DNA of 31,589 nt from JAHCHG01 sp038246645 (GTDB taxonomy: Bacteria > Acidobacteriota > Blastocatellia > Pyrinomonadales > Pyrinomonadaceae). Location: the NCBI GenBank assembly GCA_038246645.1, contig JBBRVS010000042.1, positions 1 through 31,589 on the forward strand, in the 5' to 3' direction. The translations under genes were made by a program, and so were the position numbers. Positions 16,641 to 22,819 of the stretch are shown here, in pieces (the stretch's first letter is position 1; each line of letters opens with the position of its first letter). Below the pieces are notes generated by a model, which worked only from the letters and a program-made list of their open reading frames with translations, had not been told where the DNA came from and searched no databases.

Positions 16641-17018
16641 TTGCGGTTTTTGATTTTACTTCTGATAAGAAACCTTTGAATCGGTAAATCAGTTAAGGGG
16701 TTAAATTAGTGAGAATATTATACCGTTTACCATTAGAAATTGGGCATTGGTCAGTAGCGTCGGCGTGAGCCGACGCGTTATCCCTGATGAGCAATTGACG
16801 CAGTTGCTTACGCAACCGCTACTAATTTTTAAAGGGAAAGCGTATTAGTAGGTAAATAATACTGAAACCTGCGGCAGGTTAAATTTTTTCAAAGCAAAAA
16901 CATTTTGCTTACACTATATAAACTAACAAGTTTTAACGAATATAGTCAAGGTTATTCGTTATGTTGCAAGAATAAATAAAGCGAAAACCCGCGCGGATAT
17001 TCATTTTTGGAGTTTACT
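16641..17018. other. Intergenic region with REP-like element
   Basis: These 378 bases lie between the end of the P1 peptidase gene and the start of the CHASE kinase on the same strand. The middle holds a REP-like pair, listed separately, and a short 7-bp-periodic stretch (about 16731-16750). The part nearest 16641 presumably carries the kinase promoter. A small AACCTG/CAGGTT hairpin at about 16865-16880 is followed by T residues on the + strand. No coding frame is convincing. Confidence 0.5.
16753..16823. repeat. REP-like double hairpin
   Basis: The outer ends AGTAGCG and CGCTACT are inverted. Inside are a perfect 8-bp hairpin, GCGTCGGC-GTGA-GCCGACGC (16757-16776), and a second hairpin, GCAGTTGC / GCAACCGC, with one mismatch. 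Two hairpins with inverted outer ends in 71 bases is the layout of a REP doublet (REPIN-like). No REP-associated transposase is in the window. Confidence 0.65.
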
Positions 17019-18227
17019 TTATTTTTCAATTTTACCGTATTTTTTCAAGATTTTAAGCGTTTCATCAATCGGCAACGCTTCAATCGTGCGGTTTTCGTGT
17101 CCGGTCATTGTTTGGGCGCGGAAAAGCGAATTGTAAATTGCCTCTTCGGTCGCTTCGATTGTTGCCAGAAACAGCGGCGACATTGCATCGTTTGATAAGA
17201 GTTTGACATTTCGCGGACCGGAATCGGTTGATCTGATGCGGACTTCCGAAGCGGTCGAAAAAGCGACGGCATAATCGCCGCTGCCGTTCGTTCCCGCCGC
17301 GCCGGTTCGCGCCAAACCCCACATTGCCCGCGCCGCAAGTCTTTTCAGATTTCGCGCATCAATCGGTGCATCCGTTGCAATGACAATAATTATCGAACCG
17401 TCCGCGCTGTTGTTCGGATCATTTTTATTAACCGGGTTTTGCGATTTTTCAAGCGTGTCTTTCAAGTAATATTTGCCGAGTTCGACTCCGACGGGCGCAC
17501 CGTCAATTGTTAAAACGCCGCCGTAGTTGGTTTGAACAAGCACGCCGACCGTAAAACCGCCGAGCGAAGCAGGAATTTTTCTGGAAGATGTTCCGATTCC
17601 GCCCTTCCAGCCGAAAGCAACCGTTCCCGTTCCCGCGCCGATCGCGCCTTCTTCCGCCACGCCCGTTTTGGCATTTTTGATTGCGCTGAAAACATCCGTC
17701 TGCGAGATATGCCGCCCGCGAATGTCATTTAAAAATCCGTCATTTGTTTCGGCAACCAATGGATTGATTGACTGAACCGCTTCGTTTCCCGGCAAGGCAA
17801 GCATAAAATCCATCAAAAAATCCGCCGTTTTCGGTACGCTCAAGGTCGAAGTCAGCAGAATCGGCGTTTCAATTTCGCCGAGTTCTGCGACCTGTGTCGA
17901 ACCCATAAGTTTGCCGAAACCGTTGCCGACAAAAACCGCGCCCGGAACTTTTTCCCGAAAGAGATTTCCGCCGTGCGGCAAAATCGCGGTTACGCCCGTT
18001 CGCACATTTTCGCCTTTGATAACCGTCGAATGCCCGACCAAAACGCCTCCGACATCCGTTATCGCATTAAATTTTCCGGTCGGCAGAATCCCGATTTTCA
18101 AACCCGTTTCACGCGCCCGAGGTCTTTCGTTTTTCGGCATATTTGTTTGGGCAAAGTTTGTCGAAATAAAAATTATTAATAAAAAACCAGTTGAAATTTT
18201 CCGAAAGTTTGAAGATATTGGAATCAT
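17019..18227 (-). CDS. P1 family peptidase (DmpA-like aminopeptidase)
   Basis: This 402-residue protein belongs to the peptidase family of DmpA (L-aminopeptidase D-Ala-esterase/amidase). N-terminal landmarks are the TGLKIG motif and NAITDVGGVLVGHST. Members self-cleave before a Ser that becomes the N-terminal nucleophile. Here the candidate is S278 in ADGSIIIVIATDAP, with the expected preceding Gly and the conserved Gly/Asn-rich segments upstream. A hydrophobic N-terminus (about 12-27, ending near NFAQT) looks like a signal peptide, so it is probably periplasmic. It is the last gene of a tight minus-strand run, 22 bases after the 4-TM gene. Substrate is unknown; D-amino-acid or beta-peptides are typical for the family. 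Confidence 0.9.
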   Translation of the reverse strand: MIPISSNFRKISTGFLLIIFISTNFAQTNMPKNERPRARETGLKIGILPTGKFNAITDVGGVLVGHSTVIKGENVRTGVTAILPHGGNLFREKVPGAVFVGNGFGKLMGSTQVAELGEIETPILLTSTLSVPKTADFLMDFMLALPGNEAVQSINPLVAETNDGFLNDIRGRHISQTDVFSAIKNAKTGVAEEGAIGAGTGTVAFGWKGGIGTSSRKIPASLGGFTVGVLVQTNYGGVLTIDGAPVGVELGKYYLKDTLEKSQNPVNKNDPNNSADGSIIIVIATDAPIDARNLKRLAARAMWGLARTGAAGTNGSGDYAVAFSTASEVRIRSTDSGPRNVKLLSNDAMSPLFLATIEATEEAIYNSLFRAQTMTGHENRTIEALPIDETLKILKKYGKIEK

Positions 18228-18249
18228 AACTGTTTATTTTACAACATCT

Positions 18250-18663
18250 TCAAAATATTTTTCTAATTTTTGCGGCAATCAGCGGTGAAAAAAGCAAAAA
18301 GAGCAATCCGAGGGGAAGCAAACCGCCGTTTAAAATGTTGTAATCTTCAACGATTCTTTCCCATGACAGATTCAAGACAAATTTTCCGAAAGCGATTTCA
18401 AACGAAATTGTTAAAATCAGCCAAAAAAATCCGATGATGAAAAGCTGGAAATAATTTGCGGCGCGCAGCCATTTGATAAAGAAAAAAGCGATTGACAAAA
18501 TAATCAATGCGCCGGTAAAAACGGCAATTTGCCGGGCGCGAAAATCTCCGACAAAGGGTTCGAGAAACAGGGAGCGCAAGACGGCGTGCAAAATTTCCGC
18601 GCAGATTATGATTAACCAGACAACGAGTGCGCGAAAGAAAATTTTTGATAGCTGCGCGGTCAA
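18250..18663 (-). CDS. Small four-TM membrane protein, unknown function
   Basis: This 137-residue protein has about four hydrophobic segments (near 10-30, 45-64, 70-92 and 112-130), with a conserved-looking loop LEPFVGDFRARQI between the first two. I do not recognise a family. There is no internal Met, so translation must begin at the TTG 3 bases after the stress-protein stop, or at another non-ATG codon. That suggests translational coupling. It lies between the universal stress protein and the P1 peptidase on the same strand, 22 bases from the latter, so it is very likely cotranscribed with both. Confidence 0.75.
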   Translation of the reverse strand: MTAQLSKIFFRALVVWLIIICAEILHAVLRSLFLEPFVGDFRARQIAVFTGALIILSIAFFFIKWLRAANYFQLFIIGFFWLILTISFEIAFGKFVLNLSWERIVEDYNILNGGLLPLGLLFLLFSPLIAAKIRKIF

Positions 18664-18666
18664 ATT

Positions 18667-19125
18667 TTATAAATTCAAATCTTTGCGCCGGATGATTAAA
18701 ACCGAACACGGCGCGTGGTGCATTACGGCATCGGAAACCGAACCGACCAGCATTCTTCCCCAAAAACCGCGTCCGTGCGAACCGACGACCACTAAATCCG
18801 CCTGCCATTCCTGCGCCGTTTCGACGATTTCGCGTTCCGGTGAGCCTTTTTTTACTTCCTTGGTCGGGATGAGTTCGGGAAAATTCCGCCGGATTATTTC
18901 TTTTGCCTCTGTTGTAAATTCTTCCGCCTGAGCTTTTGCATCATCTTCGAGTTCCTGATAATAATTAGCCGAAAGCGCAAAAGGTTCGCCCGCCAGCGGG
19001 AAAACTTCTTCATAAACCGCAATGATTTTTACCTCGTTATTAACCGCTTCGGCAAACATCCGGCAGTATTCTTCGATTGCCGCCCGGCTGTATTCCGACC
19101 CGTCGGTTGCAATTAAAATTTTCAT
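18667..19125 (-). CDS. Universal stress protein (UspA family), ATP-binding type
   Basis: This 152-residue protein is a single Usp domain. It starts with KILIATDGSEYSR, where D8 is the conserved early Asp. It ends with the nucleotide-binding pattern G-2X-G-9X-G-S (G115, G118, G128, S129), so it should bind ATP. These proteins are usually dimers made under starvation, oxygen or redox stress. Its ATG overlaps the stop of the upstream LDH-like gene in an ATGA arrangement, so the two are translationally coupled and probably made together. The pairing with a degenerate dehydrogenase fold is the unusual point. Confidence 0.95.
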   Translation of the reverse strand: MKILIATDGSEYSRAAIEEYCRMFAEAVNNEVKIIAVYEEVFPLAGEPFALSANYYQELEDDAKAQAEEFTTEAKEIIRRNFPELIPTKEVKKGSPEREIVETAQEWQADLVVVGSHGRGFWGRMLVGSVSDAVMHHAPCSVLIIRRKDLNL

Positions 19126-20078
19126 TCTACACCTCGTTTAAATAATTTTCGCGGAAGAAATTTTCCATTTTCTTCCAAAGTTTGATAAGTTCCTTTCAAA
19201 ACTTCGCTCGAAGCCGTTAAATCGGCTTTTTCCGCTTCGCTCACTTTTAGTTGGATTATTTCTTCCACACCGTCGCGCCCGATGACAGACGGCAGATTCA
19301 TAAAAACTCCGCTGATGCCGTAGTGTCCATTCGTCATTACTGCAACCGGCAAAATCACGCGTTCGTCGTCGAGGATCGCTTCGCAAATTCGCGTTACGCA
19401 CGAACCGGCGGCAAACGAGAAAGAATTTTCGCGGTGCGTAATGGCGGTCGGTTTTTGCCTGTCGGCTTCGAGCATTTTGCCGAATTCGGGGCAGTTCGGC
19501 TGGCAAAAATCTACCAGCGGTGCGCCGCCCGTTCGTGCCGCGCACCAAACGGCAGACGGCATTTGTTCGGCTTCATTTTCAAAATCCGATTCCTTATCCA
19601 AAATTTTGCGAAACTTTTTTTTGTCCAAAAGTTTCCCCGAACCGACGATTTTATTTGACGGCAAACCCGTTTCTTTCAGAACAATTTGCGCCAAAATATC
19701 AACCGGATCGGTTGTTATCAAAATTACGCCGTCAAAACTGTTTTCCTTTAATTTTCCGGCGATTTTGCGGATGATTGCGGCATTTTTTTTGAGCAGTTCA
19801 AGCGATGATTCGTCCCGTGTTTTATTCGCGCCGGACGCGATCACAATGATTTTCGCGCTTGCCGCATCCTTAAAATCGCCTTGAAAAACGCGCGCCGGAC
19901 GAGTGAGCGGAAGAGCTTCCAGCAAATCCGAAACTTCTTCGACAAGTTTTTCGCAAGTTTCTCCGATCAGTACAAGTTCGGCGACCACGCCGTTCATCAG
20001 GAGCGAATACAGATTTACCGCACTGAAATTTTGACAGCCGATAATTGCCACACGATTTGAATTTTTCCGCGATTTCAT
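19122..20078 (-). CDS. Lactate/malate dehydrogenase-like protein, probably non-catalytic
   Basis: This 318-residue protein follows the lactate/malate dehydrogenase fold along its length: Rossmann start RVAIIG, ELVLIG, IIVIASGANK, NAAIIRKIA, TDPVDILAQ and GSGKLLD. Key residues differ. The nucleotide loop GxGxxG reads GCQNFS. The substrate-binding Arg of the LD..R motif is K155, while Asp (D152) remains. The GEHGDS segment with the catalytic His has no counterpart; by alignment position, A180/A181 replace Glu-His. The C-terminal part (GISGVFMNLPSVIGRDGVEEI) is well kept, so the fold is under selection. A regulatory or scaffold role is inferred. I chose the ATG at 20078 over a TTG six codons upstream. 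It overlaps the stress-protein gene by 4 bases. Confidence 0.82.
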   Translation of the reverse strand: MKSRKNSNRVAIIGCQNFSAVNLYSLLMNGVVAELVLIGETCEKLVEEVSDLLEALPLTRPARVFQGDFKDAASAKIIVIASGANKTRDESSLELLKKNAAIIRKIAGKLKENSFDGVILITTDPVDILAQIVLKETGLPSNKIVGSGKLLDKKKFRKILDKESDFENEAEQMPSAVWCAARTGGAPLVDFCQPNCPEFGKMLEADRQKPTAITHRENSFSFAAGSCVTRICEAILDDERVILPVAVMTNGHYGISGVFMNLPSVIGRDGVEEIIQLKVSEAEKADLTASSEVLKGTYQTLEENGKFLPRKLFKRGVE

Positions 20079-20105
20079 ATATTTTTCGCTAAACAAAATA
20101 CAATT

Positions 20106-20504
20106 TCACGAGACTTCGGAAATCGTTGACATTACTTCGGTTTCCGAATATGTAATGATCACCGGCAAAGATTGCGTGAATTTTATCAGCGTTTTTGTTT
20201 CGCTTTCGTCTTCGATGTCGAGCGTGCCGAACGAACTTCCTTCCGTGCTTTCAAACGCGACCATTTTCGGATTGAGAATATTGTGCGTCTGATGATTTTC
20301 CGTGCCGCTGCCGACGATCAATTCGATTTTGCTTTCGCCGCCCTTTTCATCAAAAGTCAAACCGACAAACGGCAAACCTTCGCTCAAAACTTGCGCTCCG
20401 ATTTCATCGGATAAAACCTGTACGTTTGTTTCTGCATCGAGTTGCTTGCGGCTGAGTTCATCAAAAAATTTCTTCCAATTTTCTCTTTTTATTACTTTTG
20501 TCAT
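20106..20504 (-). CDS. DUF5335-like small protein
   Basis: This 132-residue soluble protein begins MTKVIKRENWKKFFDELSR. It continues with FVGLTFDEK, an acidic middle and NILNPKMVAFES, and ends near the sequence TYSETEVMS. This layout resembles the DUF5335 family, whose function is unknown to me. The start is fixed by GGAGG 8 bases before the ATG at 20504; the frame is open further upstream but that part is not credible coding. It is the first gene of the minus-strand run that continues 27 bases later with the LDH-like gene, so it is probably in the same operon as the stress protein. Confidence 0.72.
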   Translation of the reverse strand: MTKVIKRENWKKFFDELSRKQLDAETNVQVLSDEIGAQVLSEGLPFVGLTFDEKGGESKIELIVGSGTENHQTHNILNPKMVAFESTEGSSFGTLDIEDESETKTLIKFTQSLPVIITYSETEVMSTISEVS

Positions 20505-20825
20505 CACCTTAACCTCCGTAATTGTTTGTATTTCAAATCTCTTTACAAAAAACTTAAAAGTGCAAGACTTGTTCCATTTCGTTTCCACTGGAGAAACGGT
20601 GAATGTTTTGGCGGCGATTCTACCAAACCTATCAATTGGCAGCGACGAGAAACTGCGAAAAATTTCGCGGTTTAAGCGGCGGGTTCGCGGAAAAATTCGC
20701 ATATTAATTTAGAGAAACTCAATAAATACGGACTTTTTATTGTGGAATAAACATTGCGAAACAGTCTTGTCAGAGAGTTCGCATTTTTCGGACGAGCAAA
20801 ATTTTTAATTCAGGAGACAAATAAA
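20505..20825. other. Divergent intergenic region, no gene
   Basis: These 321 bases lie between the five-gene minus run and the small plus-strand membrane gene, so they should hold both promoters. Open frames in this stretch end in the starts of the flanking genes and lack ribosome sites of their own. GGAGG at about 20514-20518 (minus) and CAGGAG at 20811-20816 (plus) are the two ribosome sites. No convincing promoter hexamers were found by eye. Confidence 0.5.
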
Positions 20826-21083
20826 ATGATTGTAAAAATTTATGGAATGATTTGGACAGTTATCGCAACGGCGGCGACAGTAGTTTTTTTAACAGGCAAT
20901 TTCACGCAGTTGACCTCAGTCGTTTTCGGATTTATCGGTTTCGGGATGATTTTTATGGGAATAATGGGCGTTTTGCCTGCTACGTTCTCGCATCATACGC
21001 CGGTGAAACAGCAATTGGAAAAAGCAACCGTTAAAGAAGCAAGCAAAGGCTTTGCCAACGCCGGACAGGTTTCGGTTCATTAA
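20826..21083 (+). CDS. Small two-TM membrane protein, unknown function
   Basis: This 85-residue protein has two hydrophobic segments (about 6-24 and 30-50) in a short loop arrangement (GNFTQLTSVVFGF). A hydrophilic C-terminal tail (HHTPVKQQLEKATVKEA) follows. I do not recognise the family. The start is set by CAGGAG 9 bases before the ATG; the frame is open upstream to a weak TTG at 20754, which has no ribosome site. It is divergent from the stress-related run and 74 bases upstream of the SGNH hydrolase. Being a small membrane protein next to a stress operon, it might be a stress-induced membrane protein, but this is a guess. Confidence 0.7.
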   Translation: MIVKIYGMIWTVIATAATVVFLTGNFTQLTSVVFGFIGFGMIFMGIMGVLPATFSHHTPVKQQLEKATVKEASKGFANAGQVSVH

Positions 21084-21157
21084 AAGCGCACGGCAAAAGT
21101 TTGATAACAAATATCGGTTGAAATTTATTTTGCCGGTTCGGTAAAATTTACCCCGTA

Positions 21158-22264
21158 ATGGATATAATGAATTTTTCACGCCGGCAGTTTCTTAAACAAC
21201 TCGGAGCGGTTGCGGCACTTGTTTTAGCCGATGGAAATCTGGTATCGGCAAACGGCGCAGATAAATCCGCTTTTGAAATTCTGGTGGCGGGTGATTCTCT
21301 GGTTTGGGGACAAGGTTTGAGCGAAGAAAATAAATTTTATTCGCTTGTCAAACAGTGGCTGGAAAAAGAGATATTCAACGGATCACGGCAAGTTAAACTC
21401 AAGGTCAAAGCGCATTCGGGCGCGACCGTTATTATGCCGCCCGAAGAACTTGAAGCCCATCGCCAAGCCGGCGACGACATCGGCAAAATTTATTGTCCGG
21501 AAGTAAATGTTTCATTTCCGAGCATTCAGAATCAGATTGAACTTGCCGCTCGCGAGTATGAAAATCGAGAAGGGGTTGATTTAATAATGCTCAACGGCGG
21601 CATCACCAATATCGGGATCGCCAATACTCTAAATCCGTTTTTCAGCGGGAAAAAGTTTCGTCGTTTAATTCATCAGTTCTGTTTTCAGGAAATGCACAAA
21701 CTCCTCGATCAAACGGCGGGATTTTTTCCGAACGCAAAAATCGTCGTCATCGGTTATTTCCCGATTATTTCAACCAAAAGTAAGGTCAATAAAATCTCCC
21801 GGTTTATTCTGAAAATCATAAAATTTCCGTGTGAACTGCAATTTCTCGTCACCAACGGCATCAGCAAGCAATTCGTCAAAATTCTCCGTAAAAAGATGGC
21901 AAAACGCTCGCAAATCTGGTTTGAAGAATCAAACCGCGAAACAATCAAAGCAATTGATGAAATCAATTCAAAACTCGGCAGTGAGCGCGTAATATTCGTC
22001 AAATCACCGATTACGAGCGAAACTTGCTATGCGACCGAGAAAACCCTGCTTTGGGAACCGGGTAAAAAAAATCTGCCGGAAGATGAAAAATACGGCGAGC
22101 GAAAAAAGGAATGCCGAAAGGTTTTTGATGAAACCAAAGTTGATCCATACGGAAAATACTCAACCCGCATTTGCGAACTTGCCGCCACCGCGCACCCGAA
22201 CATCGAAGGCTCAAAAGCCTTTGCCGAAGCCGTTAAAAAAAGTCTGAAACCGTTTTTCAGTTGA
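21158..22264 (+). CDS. Tat-exported SGNH/GDSL hydrolase family protein
   Basis: This 368-residue protein has a twin-arginine signal (SRRQFLKQ, residues 7-14, then a hydrophobic stretch), so it should be exported folded. Block I is ILVAGDSLVWGQG with nucleophile S47. A block III-like GGITNIG lies near residue 149. The catalytic His is probably H346 in TAHPNIEGSK. The Asp expected three residues before that His is Ala (A343), so the triad may be incomplete or the acid may come from elsewhere. A long basic insertion (about 205-250, KINKISRFILK-like) is unusual. Family members are esterases or lipases acting on acylated sugars or lipids; the substrate is unknown. A start at the second ATG (21167) is equally possible. 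Confidence 0.85.
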   Translation: MDIMNFSRRQFLKQLGAVAALVLADGNLVSANGADKSAFEILVAGDSLVWGQGLSEENKFYSLVKQWLEKEIFNGSRQVKLKVKAHSGATVIMPPEELEAHRQAGDDIGKIYCPEVNVSFPSIQNQIELAAREYENREGVDLIMLNGGITNIGIANTLNPFFSGKKFRRLIHQFCFQEMHKLLDQTAGFFPNAKIVVIGYFPIISTKSKVNKISRFILKIIKFPCELQFLVTNGISKQFVKILRKKMAKRSQIWFEESNRETIKAIDEINSKLGSERVIFVKSPITSETCYATEKTLLWEPGKKNLPEDEKYGERKKECRKVFDETKVDPYGKYSTRICELAATAHPNIEGSKAFAEAVKKSLKPFFS

Positions 22265-22290
22265 TGGAAAACTGTATTTTCAATCCGAAA

Positions 22291-22731
22291 TTAAAAATAC
22301 ATCCGCACTTTATTTAAGATCGCCTGTTTCGATTGGGCGCCGATTATCCGGTCAACTTCGCGCCCGTTTTTCAAAATCAAAAGCGTCGGAATGCTTTGTA
22401 CGCCGAAGCGTGCCGCCGTCATCTGATTTTCGTCAATATTTAATTTTCCGATCAAAACTTTTCCCGCGAGTTCCTTCGCCAGTTCGTCAATAATCGGCGC
22501 GATCATCCGGCACGGAGCGCACCACGCCGCCCAAAGATCGAGCAGAACGGGCAGCGCGGATCGTTCGACCGTTTCGCCGAAATTTCCGTCCGTTATAATT
22601 ACGGGCTGAATTGAAAAAGCCGGCAGAGGATTTTTGCATTTTCCGCAAATCGCCTTTTTATCGGCATTTGCCGCCACACGATTATTTGCACCGCATTTGG
22701 CGCATCGAACGATTATCCTGTTATTTGCCAT
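22291..22731 (-). CDS. trxC: Thioredoxin 2-type protein with N-terminal zinc ribbon
   Basis: This 146-residue protein has an N-terminal zinc site formed by C10/C13 (CAKC) and C29/C32 (CGKC). A thioredoxin domain with active site WCAPC (C71, C74) and the cis-Pro segment SIPTLLILKNG follows. This is the layout of E. coli TrxC (139 residues), a cytoplasmic disulfide reductase linked to oxidative stress. The frame is open 28 codons further upstream, but that part is Lys/Asn-rich and non-homologous, so the ATG at 22731 is preferred. It lies 88 bases after the large regulator on the same strand and is convergent with the SGNH hydrolase gene. Confidence 0.93.
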   Translation of the reverse strand: MANNRIIVRCAKCGANNRVAANADKKAICGKCKNPLPAFSIQPVIITDGNFGETVERSALPVLLDLWAAWCAPCRMIAPIIDELAKELAGKVLIGKLNIDENQMTAARFGVQSIPTLLILKNGREVDRIIGAQSKQAILNKVRMYF

Positions 22732-22819
22732 AAAATACTTCTTCAGTTTATTTTGCCGGTAATTTTTTTGATTTCTCTTAAAAAAAATCTTCCAATATTT
22801 TTGATCGAAACGCAATCAG

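Noticed and set aside
20505..20702. 66-codon N-terminal extension of the DUF5335-like protein
   Set aside because: The GGAGG site sits directly before the internal ATG and the upstream residues look like translated non-coding DNA.
22732..22815. 28-codon N-terminal extension of TrxC
   Set aside because: Lys/Asn-rich and outside the known TrxC domain; the ATG at 22731 gives the family length.
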